A DNA stretch of 64,000 nucleotides, taken from NCBI GenBank assembly GCA_020637445.1, contig JACJVZ010000001.1:868001-932000 (forward strand), written 5' to 3'. The notes below the pieces were generated by a model that searched no databases, was not told the origin of the DNA, and worked only from the letters and a program-made list of their open reading frames with translations. This DNA comes from Calditrichota bacterium. GTDB taxonomy: Bacteria > Electryoneota > RPQS01. Made by a program: the position numbers and the translations under genes. This document shows positions 51,185 to 60,285 of the stretch, in pieces (within the stretch, counting starts at the first letter, position 1; every line of letters starts with the position of its first letter).

Positions 51185-51607
51185 ATGACAACGTTCTTAG
51201 CCCGAAACGAAACGACCGAGCGTGGTTGGGTCGTGGTAGACGCCACCGACCAGATTCTCGGCCGTTTAAGCACGCGCATCGCGTCGATGTTGCGCGGCAA
51301 AACCAAAGCGACCTTCACGCCGCATGTCGACACCGGCGATTTTGTCGTCGTGATTAACGCGGACAAGGTAAAAGTTACCGGCAAGAAGTGGGAAGACAAA
51401 ATCTACTTCAGCCATTCGCGTTATCCGGGATCGGGGTCTTACACTCCGATGCGCAAAGTCGCGGAGAAACATCCTGAACGGATTATTTATGAATCCGTCA
51501 AAGGAATGCTTCCGCGCACGCGTCTCGGTCGTAAGCAACTCGGCAAATTGAAAGTCTATGCCGGACCGACACATCCGCATGAAGCGCAGCAGCCCTCTTC
51601 GATCTAA
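51185..51607 (+). CDS. rplM: 50S ribosomal protein L13
   Basis: 140 residues. WVVVDATDQILGRLSTRIAS, GDFVVVINADKVKVTGKKW and KGMLPRTRLGRKQLGKLKVY are L13 signatures, and the end (HPHEAQQP) is typical. L13 binds 23S rRNA early in large-subunit assembly. It is followed by rpsI, the near-universal pair. Confidence 0.98.
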   Translation: MTTFLARNETTERGWVVVDATDQILGRLSTRIASMLRGKTKATFTPHVDTGDFVVVINADKVKVTGKKWEDKIYFSHSRYPGSGSYTPMRKVAEKHPERIIYESVKGMLPRTRLGRKQLGKLKVYAGPTHPHEAQQPSSI

Positions 51608-51626
51608 TTCTCAAAACAGATAGACC

Positions 51627-52019
51627 ATGAAAGATTCTCGTATTTACGCGACCGGTCGCCGCAAGACGGCCATAGCCAGAGTTTGGCTCGCTCCCGGCAG
51701 CGGCAAAGTTTCCGTGAACGGCAAAGATGTGCTTGGCTATTTCAAGCGCGACGTTCTCCGCATGTTGATTGAACGTCCTTTGACCGTAACCGAAACTCTC
51801 GACAAAGTTGATATCAAAGCGACGGTCAAGGGTGGCGGCAAATCGGGCCAAGCTGGCGCGTTCCGGCTGGGTATTTCGCGCGCGTTAACGGTGTTGGACG
51901 AAGCTCATCGTCCTGTCCTGCGCGCAAACGACTTGCTGACACGTGATCCGCGTGAAAAGGAAAGAAAGAAATACGGAAAGCCGGGCGCCCGCAAGAGCTT
52001 CCAGTTCTCCAAGCGATAA
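51627..52019 (+). CDS. rpsI: 30S ribosomal protein S9
   Basis: 130 residues. YATGRRKTAIARVWLAPGSG opens the protein, GGGKSGQAGAFRLGISRAL is the central signature, and the C-terminus KSFQFSKR is the tail that reaches the decoding site near the P-site tRNA. Co-transcribed with rplM. Confidence 0.98.
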   Translation: MKDSRIYATGRRKTAIARVWLAPGSGKVSVNGKDVLGYFKRDVLRMLIERPLTVTETLDKVDIKATVKGGGKSGQAGAFRLGISRALTVLDEAHRPVLRANDLLTRDPREKERKKYGKPGARKSFQFSKR

Positions 52020-52145
52020 GTTTACTACGGCGATTCGTCGCCGAATTCACCGTCTGGTCTGATCAAACCGTGGGTGTTCCGTTCAATCGGAATTGCGGAA
52101 AGAGCTGAGGGCCGGACTGCGACAAACCCCATCACAGGAGTATTC
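52020..52145 (+). promoter_or_regulatory. rpsB leader region with a UUCG hairpin
   Basis: The 126 bases before rpsB contain CGGCGA-TTCG-TCGCCG (52028-52043), a hairpin capped by a UUCG loop, not followed by a T-run. Such leaders often carry ribosomal-protein autoregulation sites, but I do not recognise a defined S2 motif here. No convincing promoter is seen, so rpsB may be read through from rplM-rpsI. A good ribosome binding site, ACAGGAG, precedes the ATG. Confidence 0.45.
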
Positions 52146-53030
52146 ATGTCTCGTGTAACTCTGCAGCAGCTTCTGCTTGCAGGTGCTCATTTTGGGCACC
52201 TTACCCGCCGCTGGCATCCCAAGATGGCCCCGTATATCCTGATGGATAAGAACGGGATTCACTTGGTGGACCTACGCCAAACACAGTCCTTACTTGAGCG
52301 GGCCTGCGCCGCCGTTTCAGAAATAACCGCGAACGGACAGCAAGTTCTCTTGGTTGGCACGAAAGGCCAAGCCAGAGAAGCGATTTCGTCCGAAGGCAAG
52401 CGCGCTCAAACGCCGTATGTCGTAGAGCGCTGGCTTGGTGGTATGCTTACGAATTTCGCGACGATCCGCCAGGGCGTGAAGACGCTCGAATCACTCGAGC
52501 GTCAGATGACCGACGGAACGTTTGAGAAGATCAACAAGAAAGAGCGCTTGACCAAGCAGCGTCAGCATGAAAAGTTGATGCACACGCTGGGTGGTATCCG
52601 CGAAATGCGTCATTTGCCCGGCGCGGTCTTTGTCGTTGACATCTTGCGCGAAAAGATTGCGGTGGCCGAGGCTCGCCGCTTGGGAATTCCCGTGATCGCT
52701 ATTTGCGATACGAATGTGGATCCCACGGATATTGATTTTCCGATTCCCGCCAACGACGACGCCTTTAAGAGCATCGCGCTGATTACGCGTGCGATTGCCG
52801 AATCCGTCATCGAAGGCATGGCCCGCTACCGCGCGAATGCGGACATGCGTCAGGCGCAGGCCGATTTGGAAGCCCGCGACATGGAGGCAACCGGCGAAGC
52901 TAAGATTCGCGAGCGCGAACGGGGCCGCGGCGGCGACCATGGCGGAGACCAACGCCGCAGGCGCGTACGCCGCCCGCAGCGTGAGGATGGCAAGCCGGAA
53001 GGCCAAGAAGTCAAGAGCGAAAATTCATAA
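52146..53030 (+). CDS. rpsB: 30S ribosomal protein S2
   Basis: 294 residues from ATG 52146. The family start MSRVTLQQLLLAGAHFGHLT and signatures HPKMAPYILMDKNGIHLVDL, VERWLGGMLTNFATIRQGV and IPVIAICDTNVDPTDIDFPI are clear. The standard protein ends near residue 240; here a tail of about 50 residues rich in Arg, Gly, Glu and Lys follows (RGRGGDHGGDQRRRRVRRPQ). The tail is probably disordered and may contact RNA. It heads the rpsB-tsf-pyrH-frr cluster. Confidence 0.97.
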   Translation: MSRVTLQQLLLAGAHFGHLTRRWHPKMAPYILMDKNGIHLVDLRQTQSLLERACAAVSEITANGQQVLLVGTKGQAREAISSEGKRAQTPYVVERWLGGMLTNFATIRQGVKTLESLERQMTDGTFEKINKKERLTKQRQHEKLMHTLGGIREMRHLPGAVFVVDILREKIAVAEARRLGIPVIAICDTNVDPTDIDFPIPANDDAFKSIALITRAIAESVIEGMARYRANADMRQAQADLEARDMEATGEAKIRERERGRGGDHGGDQRRRRVRRPQREDGKPEGQEVKSENS

Positions 53031-53042
53031 CGGAGATATAAA

Positions 53043-53918
53043 GTGTCTGACGTCACGATAAATGCATCCGATGTAGCGATGCTGCGCCGCGAAACCGGCG
53101 CGGGAATGATGGATTGCAAGAAGGCTCTTGCGGAAGCCGGCGGCGACCGCGACAAGGCCATGGAGATTTTGCGCAAAAAGGGACAGGCCGCCGCCGAAAA
53201 GCGTGCCGAGCGTTCAGCAGAGGAAGGCGTTGTTTCGATTGTGTCTTCTCCCGACGGCAAGAGCGCCGCGCTGGTCGAAGTGCGTTGCGAAACGGACTTC
53301 GTCGGTCGGAACGAAGAATTTCAACAGTTTGCCAATGACCTTGCCAATCTTGTCTTGAACTGGAAAGATGCCAGCGGCAAGTCTGTGGAAGACCTGAAGG
53401 CTCAAAACCTCAATGGGTCGGACGTAGGCACAACTTTGACAACCTTGATTGGCAAGATCGGCGAGAAACTTGAGATCGGTCGGTTCGGTAAGCTCGAAGC
53501 TGCCGATGGCTATGTCGGCCACTATGTTCACTCCGACAACAAGCTGGGTGTGTTGGTCGCAATGAGCGGCGCCGACGCCGCGAAGAGCGAAGTCCACACG
53601 TTGGGCCGTGACTTGGCGATGCAGGTTGCCGCGTCGACGCCCGAGTTTGTATTGCGCGACGAAGTACCCGCCGACAAGATTGCTGCCGAAACCGAACTTG
53701 AAAAAGACCGTGCTCGCGCTGAAGGCAAACCGGAACCCGCCGTCGCCAAGATTGCGGAAGGCCGCGTCAACAAGTGGCTCGCAGGCATCGTGCTGATGGA
53801 ACAGCCCTTCATTAAGGAGCCGAAGCAAACGATTAAGGATGTCGTTGCGGCGACGGAGAAAGTCGTTGGCAAACCGATTTCCGTCAAGTCTTTCCTGCGT
53901 GTCCGCGTAGGCGCCTGA
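53043..53918 (+). CDS. tsf: Translation elongation factor Ts
   Basis: 291 residues from GTG 53043. The N-terminal UBA-like domain has [40 protein letters not shown] is the core contact with EF-Tu, and ALVEV, MQVAAS and [16 protein letters not shown] complete the family pattern. EF-Ts exchanges GDP for GTP on EF-Tu. It is the usual neighbour of rpsB. Confidence 0.98.
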   Translation: MSDVTINASDVAMLRRETGAGMMDCKKALAEAGGDRDKAMEILRKKGQAAAEKRAERSAEEGVVSIVSSPDGKSAALVEVRCETDFVGRNEEFQQFANDLANLVLNWKDASGKSVEDLKAQNLNGSDVGTTLTTLIGKIGEKLEIGRFGKLEAADGYVGHYVHSDNKLGVLVAMSGADAAKSEVHTLGRDLAMQVAASTPEFVLRDEVPADKIAAETELEKDRARAEGKPEPAVAKIAEGRVNKWLAGIVLMEQPFIKEPKQTIKDVVAATEKVVGKPISVKSFLRVRVGA

Positions 53919-54637
53919 TGCGATATAAGCGCATTCTGCTGAAACTTTCCGGCGAAGCTCTTTCTGGTGAAGGCGCCTACGGAATTGATCTTGCAACAAT
54001 GAATGCGATGGCCGAGGAAGTTGCGGAAGCGTGCAGGCTTGGTGTCGAAGTAGGCATCGTCATCGGCGGCGGAAATATCTTTCGCGGGCTGAAAGGTGCC
54101 GCGTCGGGTATGGATCGAGTCTCGGCGGACCAAATGGGAATGCTGGCGACGGTCATTAATAGCCTTGCCGTGCAGGATGCGCTTGAAAAACTCGGTCTCG
54201 ACACACGAGTACAATCGGCAATTCCGCTGCAAACAGTTGCCGAGCCCTTTATTCGCCGTCGCGCAATGCGTCACCTCGAAAAGGGCAGGGTTGTTATTTT
54301 TGCAGCAGGCACGGGCAGTCCGTTCTTTACGACAGACACCGCTGCAGCTCTGCGTGCCAAGGAGATTCGTGCTGATGTGCTCTTGAAGGGCACTAAGGTC
54401 GACGGAATCTACACGGCCGACCCGGTGCTTGACGCAACGGCAACGAAATACGACCACATTACCTATCTTGAGTTTGTTGAACGTCAGTTGCGGGCCATTG
54501 ACTCGACGGCTGTAACGTTTTGCATGGAAAACGGGATTCCCATTCAAGTATTCAACTTTAAGGTTCGCGGAAACCTTCTGCGGTTACTCCAAGGAGAGCC
54601 GATTGGAACGCTCATCGCGAATCCTGTCGCAGCATGA
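53918..54637 (+). CDS. pyrH: Uridylate kinase (UMP kinase)
   Basis: 239 residues. Amino-acid kinase fold with [79 protein letters not shown] and [13 protein letters not shown]. It phosphorylates UMP to UDP for pyrimidine nucleotides and UDP-sugars. Start and tsf stop share one base (TGATG). Confidence 0.98.
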   Translation: MRYKRILLKLSGEALSGEGAYGIDLATMNAMAEEVAEACRLGVEVGIVIGGGNIFRGLKGAASGMDRVSADQMGMLATVINSLAVQDALEKLGLDTRVQSAIPLQTVAEPFIRRRAMRHLEKGRVVIFAAGTGSPFFTTDTAAALRAKEIRADVLLKGTKVDGIYTADPVLDATATKYDHITYLEFVERQLRAIDSTAVTFCMENGIPIQVFNFKVRGNLLRLLQGEPIGTLIANPVAA

Positions 54638-55191
54638 TTAAGGAAATACTTGCAGATTGTGATCTGCGTATGAAACGCTCGGTGGAGGTTCTCCGTCAAG
54701 AGTTGACGAGAATCCGCACGGGCAAGGCATCTGTGGGTTTGGTTGAGCCAATCAAAGCGGATGCTTACGGCTCTGAAATGCCTTTATCGCAAATGGCGAA
54801 TATTTCGACTCCCGATGCGCGGACGATATTGATTCAGCCTTGGGACAAGAGTACGCTCGGTGCCATCGAAAAGGCAATTCAGAAATCCGACCTCGGGCTT
54901 AATCCGAACAATGACGGCCAGCAGATAAGGCTTGCTCTTCCGCCGTTGACGGAGGATCGCCGCAAAGAGTTGGTTAAGGTCGTCAAGAAGTACGTTGAAG
55001 ATGCCAAGACGGCTATCCGAAATGTGCGACGTGATGCCAACGAGCATATTAAGAAGCTCGAAAAGAATCATGAGTTGTCCGAAGACAAATCGCACGACGC
55101 TCAAGGCGAAGTACAGAAGTTGACGGACAAGCACATCAAGGAGATGGATCATCTTCTTGAGCTGAAGGAAAAGGAAGTCATGGAGATCTGA
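54634..55191 (+). CDS. frr: Ribosome recycling factor
   Basis: 185 residues, ATGA overlap with pyrH. The three-helix-bundle domain has [20 protein letters not shown] and [40 protein letters not shown] lies in the beta domain. RRF with EF-G splits ribosomes after termination. It closes the rpsB-tsf-pyrH-frr set. Confidence 0.98.
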   Translation: MIKEILADCDLRMKRSVEVLRQELTRIRTGKASVGLVEPIKADAYGSEMPLSQMANISTPDARTILIQPWDKSTLGAIEKAIQKSDLGLNPNNDGQQIRLALPPLTEDRRKELVKVVKKYVEDAKTAIRNVRRDANEHIKKLEKNHELSEDKSHDAQGEVQKLTDKHIKEMDHLLELKEKEVMEI

Positions 55192-55209
55192 GCTTGGCTC
55201 AGACCCTTT

Positions 55210-56190
55210 ATGCCTGCTCTAAAATTCTTTGACATACTTGCGCAAGCTAAGGGCAAGCGCGTCGCCGTTGTTGGCGACTACATGCTCGACCGTCACCTTG
55301 TCGGTTCGGTCCGGCGCATAAGTCCCGAAGCTCCGGTCCCTGTAGTTGAAATTGAGGATGAGCGCAGTAGTTTGGGCGGCGCGGGAAATGTCGTCGCCAA
55401 TCTTGCTTCATTGGGAATTCAACCCGTGGCATTCGGTGTTTCCGGCAAGGACAAAGCCAGCGAGTTGATGCGCGAGCACCTTTCCGGGTTCGGATGCGAT
55501 TGCGGTGGATTGTTGGAGCTTGCGGATCGCAAAACAACTGAAAAGATCCGTGTCATCGCACACGACCAGCACATTGTCAGAGTAGACCGCGAGACGACCG
55601 CGCTGCTTGAAACGCAAAATACAAAGAGTTTGCTGGGCTCGTTTGAGAGTTTTCTGTCGAGCCTTGACGGCGTAATTCTTCAGGATTACAACAAAGGTGT
55701 TCTTACGTCGGCTGTGATCGAAGGCGCTCTGAAGATGGCGGGCAGACGCGGCCTGCCGGTGTACGTTGACCCGAAGTTTGACAACTTTTTGCTCTATCAA
55801 AATGTCCACCTCTTCAAGCCCAATCTGCGCGAAACAGAACGCGCGTTAGGTTTGAAGATTGAAGACGACGAGTCGCTGTCTGTGGCTCTGGAACGGCTGC
55901 AAAAAGAGCTTTCGCCGGATGTCCTCATGGTCACGCGCGGCGAAAGAGGTATGACGATTTGCACTCGTGAAAAGACGACTTCAATACCGACGAATGCGCG
56001 CGACGTCGCGGATGTGTCAGGCGCTGGCGACACCGTGATTTCGACGTTCGTTGCGTGCGAACTGGGAGGGGCGGATGTCGTTCAGGCCGCGACATTGGCG
56101 AATATTGCGGCGGGAATAGTGTGTGAACAGGTCGGCGTTGTGCCGATAGATTCAAACCGGCTGGCGTCGGCATACGATCGATTCGAATGA
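55210..56190 (+). CDS. hldA: Heptose-7-phosphate kinase (HldE domain I / RfaE1)
   Basis: 326 residues. PfkB-type kinase: RVAVVGDYMLDRHLVGSVRR, SPEAPVPVVEIEDERSSLGG, GGAGNVVANLASLG, VDPKFDNFLLYQNVHLFKPN and DVSGAGDTVISTF with the catalytic Asp. It phosphorylates D-glycero-beta-D-manno-heptose-7-phosphate at C1, a step toward the ADP-heptose of LPS inner core. In E. coli this is the first half of bifunctional HldE; here the second half is the separate gene at 56293, with a tRNA between. Confidence 0.92.
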   Translation: MPALKFFDILAQAKGKRVAVVGDYMLDRHLVGSVRRISPEAPVPVVEIEDERSSLGGAGNVVANLASLGIQPVAFGVSGKDKASELMREHLSGFGCDCGGLLELADRKTTEKIRVIAHDQHIVRVDRETTALLETQNTKSLLGSFESFLSSLDGVILQDYNKGVLTSAVIEGALKMAGRRGLPVYVDPKFDNFLLYQNVHLFKPNLRETERALGLKIEDDESLSVALERLQKELSPDVLMVTRGERGMTICTREKTTSIPTNARDVADVSGAGDTVISTFVACELGGADVVQAATLANIAAGIVCEQVGVVPIDSNRLASAYDRFE

Positions 56191-56195
56191 TTTTA

Positions 56196-56272
56196 GGGCG
56201 ACTAGCTCAGTTGGTTAGAGCGCTGGTCTCACATACCAGAGGTCACAGGTTCAAATCCTGTGTCGCCCACCA
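56196..56272 (+). tRNA. tRNA-Val (anticodon CAC)
   Basis: 77 bases including an encoded CCA. Acceptor arms GGGCGAC and GTCGCCC pair perfectly. The D arm is GCTCAGTTGGTTAGAGC, the anticodon arm CTGGT-CTCACAT-ACCAG with CAC at 34-36, and the T arm ACAGG-TTCAAAT-CCTGT. It reads GUG valine codons. It lies five bases after hldA and ends at the A of an ATG that is in frame with hldC, so processing must free it from a mixed mRNA-tRNA transcript. Confidence 0.97.
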
Positions 56273-56292
56273 TGAATGAAACGGAAGGCGCA

Positions 56293-56760
56293 GTGAAGGG
56301 ACTCATCAGTCGCCGCGAAGCGGCGTCTCGTTGCTATTTGGAAAGACTGCGCGATGGCGAAGTCGTTTTCACCAACGGCGTGTTCGATCTGATTCATCGC
56401 GGACACGTGGAGTATCTTGAAGAAGCGAAAAGTCTTGGCGACTTCTTGATAGTCGGATTGAACTCAGACGACTCGACCAAAAGGCTGAAAGGCCCCGACC
56501 GTCCGCTGAATTCCGCCGAAGACCGCGCGGCCGTGCTGCTTGGTTTGAAATCAGTTGACGCCGTAGTTATCTTCGAAGAAGATACTCCCGAAGAACTCAT
56601 CCGCGAAATTAAGCCGACCATTCTCGTGAAGGGCGGCGACTACAAGATTTCGGAAATCGCGGGCGCCGAGTTCATGCAGTCTATTGGGGGCAAGGTGCAG
56701 ACGATTCCGTTTCGAGATGGCTATTCCACGACGTCGATGATCAAGCGAGCCGCGAAGTAA
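56293..56760 (+). CDS. hldC: Heptose-1-phosphate adenylyltransferase-type nucleotidyltransferase (HldE domain II / RfaE2)
   Basis: 155 residues from GTG 56293. The nucleotidyltransferase signature is VVFTNGVFDLIHRGHVEYLE with the HxGH motif. VGLNSDDSTKRLKGPDRPLN, ILVKGGDYKISEIAGAEF and STTSMIKRA are typical RfaE2 blocks. It transfers AMP to heptose-1-phosphate, giving ADP-heptose. I prefer GTG 56293, which has GGAAGG five bases upstream; ATG 56272 is in frame but its A is the last base of the tRNA CCA end, and the frame runs further into the tRNA. Confidence 0.9.
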   Translation: MKGLISRREAASRCYLERLRDGEVVFTNGVFDLIHRGHVEYLEEAKSLGDFLIVGLNSDDSTKRLKGPDRPLNSAEDRAAVLLGLKSVDAVVIFEEDTPEELIREIKPTILVKGGDYKISEIAGAEFMQSIGGKVQTIPFRDGYSTTSMIKRAAK

Positions 56761-56769
56761 TATTGAATC

Positions 56770-58089
56770 GTGTTTGACGATCTAACTACAAAATTAGATA
56801 AGGTATTTCGTAATCTCCGCGGAGTCGGCAAGATTACGGAATCGAACATCCGCGACGGCCTGACGGACGTGCGCCGCGCGCTGCTCGAAGCCGACGTTAA
56901 TTTGCAGGTTGCGCGTGACTTCTTGGCTCGCGTCGAAGAGAAAGCACTTGGACAAGAGGTCCTAAAGTCGCTTCAGCCCGCGCAGCTCTTTGTCAAGATT
57001 GTGCACGACGAGCTGGTCACACTGCTTGGTGAAAAAGAAGCCCGTCTAAACACCGGCAAGAAACCTCCGACGGTCGTAATGGTGGTCGGACTGCAAGGTT
57101 CCGGTAAGACGACCTTTTGCGCTAAGCTTGCCCGCCATTTCAAAACCAAGGGCCGTCGTCCGCTTTTGATTGCCGCCGATCTTCAGCGTCCTGCCGCGCA
57201 GGATCAGTTGCAGGTTTTGGGTGAGTCCATAGGCGTGAACGTGTTTCGCGGCGAAAGCAAGAATCCCGTTGAAGTCTGCGAAGCTGGACTGCGGCAGGCA
57301 CGTAAGATTAGCCTTGATCCGGTGATTCTCGATACCGCCGGCCGCTTGCATGTTGACGACGATCTGATGACGGAACTCGATCGCGTGCGAAAGGCCACGG
57401 ATCCCGCGGAGATTTTGTTCGTTGCGGACGGCATGACCGGTCAGGATGCCGTGAATTCCGCTAAAGCATTCTACGACAGATTGAATTTTTCAGGCGCAGT
57501 GCTGACCAAAATGGACGGCGACACGCGCGGTGGTGCAGCACTTTCGATTCGCGCGATTACGAATGCGCCGATCAAATTTCTATCCGTCGGCGAAAAGCTC
57601 GACCAACTTGAGCCTTTTCATCCCGACCGTGTCGCTGGACGAATTCTCGGCCGCGGCGATATCGTTACGCTCGTCGAACGCGCGCAAGCTACTTTTGACG
57701 AAGACAAAGCCGCCGAACTCGAAGCAAAACTTCGAAAAGCGGAGTTTACACTTAGTGATTTCCTCGAGCAGCTCCGGCAACTCAAGAAGATGGGTTCGAT
57801 GACAGAGCTTCTGGGAATGATCCCCGGTATGAGTCAGCGCATGAAAAATGTCCAAGTGGATGAACGTGCACTGAAACATACTGAGGCCCTGATTTTGTCT
57901 ATGACGCCGTTTGAACGAGACCGGCCGCAAGTATTGAATGCCAGCCGCCGAAAGCGTATCGCGGCAGGTGCAGGTCTGAGCGTACAACATGTGAACCGCA
58001 TGATTCAGCAGTACGACCAAATGGTTCAGATGATGAAAAAGCTGCGCAAAGCGGGGCCCGGTCAAGTGAAGCGCGTCTTCGGACGTTAA
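56770..58089 (+). CDS. ffh: Signal recognition particle protein Ffh
   Basis: 439 residues from GTG 56770. N domain (1-85), GTPase G domain with VVGLQGSGKTTFCAKLARHF, LIAADLQRPAAQDQL, DTAGRLHVDDDLM and LTKMDGDTRGGAALSI. The methionine-rich M domain (about 300-439) ends with RKRIAAGAGLSVQHVNRMIQ, which binds 4.5S RNA. It targets nascent membrane proteins to FtsY. It heads the ffh-rpsP-khpA-rimM-trmD-rplS cluster. Confidence 0.98.
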   Translation: MFDDLTTKLDKVFRNLRGVGKITESNIRDGLTDVRRALLEADVNLQVARDFLARVEEKALGQEVLKSLQPAQLFVKIVHDELVTLLGEKEARLNTGKKPPTVVMVVGLQGSGKTTFCAKLARHFKTKGRRPLLIAADLQRPAAQDQLQVLGESIGVNVFRGESKNPVEVCEAGLRQARKISLDPVILDTAGRLHVDDDLMTELDRVRKATDPAEILFVADGMTGQDAVNSAKAFYDRLNFSGAVLTKMDGDTRGGAALSIRAITNAPIKFLSVGEKLDQLEPFHPDRVAGRILGRGDIVTLVERAQATFDEDKAAELEAKLRKAEFTLSDFLEQLRQLKKMGSMTELLGMIPGMSQRMKNVQVDERALKHTEALILSMTPFERDRPQVLNASRRKRIAAGAGLSVQHVNRMIQQYDQMVQMMKKLRKAGPGQVKRVFGR

Positions 58090-58129
58090 AAAGAGATTTC
58101 AAAGAAAGAAATATTACAGGACAACAACC

Positions 58130-58657
58130 TTGGCAGTTCGCATTAGATTAACGCGCGCAGGCCGCAAGAAAATCCCGTGCTATCGCATCGTAGTGATGGA
58201 CGGACGCAAGCGCCGCGATGGTGCTTATCTGGATCAGCTTGGAGTGTACTATCCTTCACAGCAACCTGCGGTTTTGGAGCTTTCCGCTCAAAAGGCAATT
58301 GATTGGCTACGCAAGGGAGCGCAACCTTCTGACACAGTTCGCAGCTTGCTCTCTCGCGAGGGAGTGATGATTCAGTACGATCTTCTGAAGCGCGGCGCAT
58401 CCGCGGAACAAGCGGCCGCCGAAGCGGACCGTGTTAAAAACGCTGCCGCAATGCGCGCTCAGCAAAAGATCGAAACCGCTGTGGACCGGAAGAAAGCCAA
58501 GGAACTTGAAAAGCAGAAGGCCATTGATGCTGCCAAGGCTGCCGAAGCCGAAGCGGCGGCAAAGGCCGCTGCTGAAAAAGCCGCCGCGGAATCCGCCGCT
58601 GCTACCGAAGCCCCCGCAGACGCACCTGCCGACGCGGGCGAGGCCCCGAGCGAGTAG
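58130..58657 (+). CDS. rpsP: 30S ribosomal protein S16 with long C-terminal tail
   Basis: 175 residues from TTG 58130 (AGGA eight bases upstream). The first 85 are canonical S16: VRIRLTRAGRKKIPCYRIVV, RDGAYLDQLGVYYP, AIDWLRKGAQPSDTVRSLLS. The remaining 90 residues are a helical Ala/Glu/Lys-rich extension (AAEADRVKNAAAMRAQQKIE onward) ending in an acidic Pro/Ala stretch. Normal S16 is about 80-90 residues, though extended forms occur in Bacteroidetes. The extension is probably solvent-exposed. Confidence 0.97.
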   Translation: MAVRIRLTRAGRKKIPCYRIVVMDGRKRRDGAYLDQLGVYYPSQQPAVLELSAQKAIDWLRKGAQPSDTVRSLLSREGVMIQYDLLKRGASAEQAAAEADRVKNAAAMRAQQKIETAVDRKKAKELEKQKAIDAAKAAEAEAAAKAAAEKAAAESAAATEAPADAPADAGEAPSE

Positions 58658-58718
58658 ATTCGCGACAGCACATTAACGCCCTCTGACTACACTTACACAA
58701 TAGGCGAGCGAGACTGCG

Positions 58719-59021
58719 ATGGAAGATTTCATCAGCTTTATCGTCAAGCACCTTGTCGAGAAGCCTGAACAAGTCAGGATTGAAACGATCAAGGAAGAGA
58801 ATGGGCGAGTACTCTACAAACTTTTTGTAGGGCAGGGTGATTTGGGTCAAGTCATTGGCAAAGAAGGCCGGACCGCCCGATCACTAAGAACACTGGTCTT
58901 CGCAGCGGCTGCAAGACGCGGAATCCGTGCAGGATTTGAGATCGTGGATCCGGCGATGCCGCCCAAGGGCGCAGAACCTCCACACTTGGAGTCCTACGAC
59001 AGCAGCGGAGAGCATGCCTAA
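58719..59021 (+). CDS. khpA: KH-domain RNA-binding protein KhpA
   Basis: 100 residues. Single KH domain with the GxxG loop in GQVIGKEGRTARSLRTLV, preceded by EDFISFIVKHLVEKPEQVRI. The last 20 residues are an extra tail. KhpA, usually with KhpB, binds many RNAs and affects cell elongation in Gram-positives. Location between rpsP and rimM is the standard one. Its stop overlaps the rimM start by eight bases. Confidence 0.94.
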   Translation: MEDFISFIVKHLVEKPEQVRIETIKEENGRVLYKLFVGQGDLGQVIGKEGRTARSLRTLVFAAAARRGIRAGFEIVDPAMPPKGAEPPHLESYDSSGEHA

Positions 59022-59577
59022 TATCCCCGGGCCGGAAGAGCGGGTTGTCATTGGAGTCGTCGTCGGCTCTCATGGATTGCAGGGCACTCTCAAGATCGAC
59101 CTGCGTACCGACTTTCCGGAACGATTTGAAGGGCTAAAGGTATGCACGCTCTGCAAGCGTGACGGCTCCGTCCAAGAAGTCAGAATCAAACGCTGCAAGT
59201 TTGCTCCGCGCGGAATATTACTGACGCTTGAAGGAATTCGAACTCGGGAACATGCCGACATTTTGCGCGGCGCGACCATTGAACTCCCATTAAGCGAGCG
59301 CTGGCAGCTTCCCGAAGATTCCTACTATATCAGTGACCTGATTGGATGCCGCGCACGTACTGAATCCGGTGACGAATTCGGTGAGGTTGAAGACGTCATT
59401 CGCGGATCTCAGGACGTTTTGGTGCTTAAGACTGCCAAAGGCGAAGTTCTTGTCCCCTTCGTTGACGAATGGGTAGGGAAGACGGACGTCACGGACAAAT
59501 ATATCGTGATAAGAAGGACTGCCGAGTTGGTCGAACCCGAGACCATACCGCCGGCACTGGGCGAAAGTGATCATTGA
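59014..59577 (+). CDS. rimM: Ribosome maturation factor RimM
   Basis: 187 residues from ATG 59014; the frame is open further upstream inside khpA but that part is not RimM-like. RVVIGVVVGSHGLQGTLKID opens the N-terminal barrel. The PRC domain has YYISDLIGCRARTESGDEFG, VLVLKTAKGEVLVPFVDEWV. RimM binds S19 and helps process the 3' domain of 16S rRNA. It overlaps trmD by 11 bases. Confidence 0.96.
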   Translation: MPNIPGPEERVVIGVVVGSHGLQGTLKIDLRTDFPERFEGLKVCTLCKRDGSVQEVRIKRCKFAPRGILLTLEGIRTREHADILRGATIELPLSERWQLPEDSYYISDLIGCRARTESGDEFGEVEDVIRGSQDVLVLKTAKGEVLVPFVDEWVGKTDVTDKYIVIRRTAELVEPETIPPALGESDH

Positions 59578-60277
59578 TATTCTGACAGGATTCCCAGAGC
59601 TTTTGAGCGGTCCGTTGAACGAATCCATCGTTTCCCGCGCACTGCAAGAAGGCAAAGTGGAAATTTGGGTCCATGACATCCGGCACTATACCACCGACCG
59701 TCACGGAAAAATCGATGATATTCCCTATGGCGGCGGCGCTGGAATGATCATGATGGCTCAGCCCATCTTCGCCTGTTTGGACGCAGTCAAGCGGTATCGA
59801 TCAGACTTCAACAAGACGCCGCGCTTGCTCTTTATGTCGCCGCAAGGAAGAAAACTCACTCAGACCATCGTGGATGAATTCCTGCTGGATGAGTGGCTGA
59901 TTATTCTGTGCGGACACTACAAGGATATTGATGCGCGAGTCTTTGAGCGTGATTCTTGGGAGGAAGTTTCGATCGGAGATTTTGTCGTCAGCGGCGGCGA
60001 GCTTCCGGCTGCTCTGTTGGTTGACGCAGTAGTCAGAAGGCTTCCCGGTGTATTGGGCGACGAAGACTCGGCCAACAATGACAGTTTCGTTCAGGGCGAT
60101 TTGGATTCGCCTTACTACACGAAACCAGAAGAATTCGAGGGCCTAAAAGTTCCTGAAGTACTTATTTCAGGTCATCACGCCAAAATCGAAGAATGGCGGC
60201 GAGCGCAGCGCGAAAACAGTACGCGCGCAAAGCGCCCCGACCTTCTGAACAACGAGAACAAAGAAAAAAATATTTAG
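59567..60277 (+). CDS. trmD: tRNA (guanine-N1)-methyltransferase TrmD
   Basis: 236 residues from GTG 59567. SPOUT-class trefoil-knot enzyme: [78 protein letters not shown] and [13 protein letters not shown]. It methylates G37 of tRNAs to prevent +1 frameshifting. The C-terminus ([14 protein letters not shown]) is typical. Confidence 0.97.
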   Translation: MIIDILTGFPELLSGPLNESIVSRALQEGKVEIWVHDIRHYTTDRHGKIDDIPYGGGAGMIMMAQPIFACLDAVKRYRSDFNKTPRLLFMSPQGRKLTQTIVDEFLLDEWLIILCGHYKDIDARVFERDSWEEVSIGDFVVSGGELPAALLVDAVVRRLPGVLGDEDSANNDSFVQGDLDSPYYTKPEEFEGLKVPEVLISGHHAKIEEWRRAQRENSTRAKRPDLLNNENKEKNI

Positions 60278-60285
60278 AGGCTATC

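Noticed and set aside
52028..52043. UUCG hairpin before rpsB as a terminator of rplM-rpsI
   Set aside because: No T-run follows; more likely part of the rpsB leader.
53214..54547. Long minus-strand frames (261 and 339 codons) opposite tsf and pyrH
   Set aside because: Shadow frames of two highly conserved genes, with no motifs or ribosome binding sites.
56260..56292. hldC starting at TTG-type codons within the tRNA or at ATG 56272
   Set aside because: These overlap the mature tRNA; GTG 56293 has a proper ribosome binding site and retains the whole nucleotidyltransferase domain.
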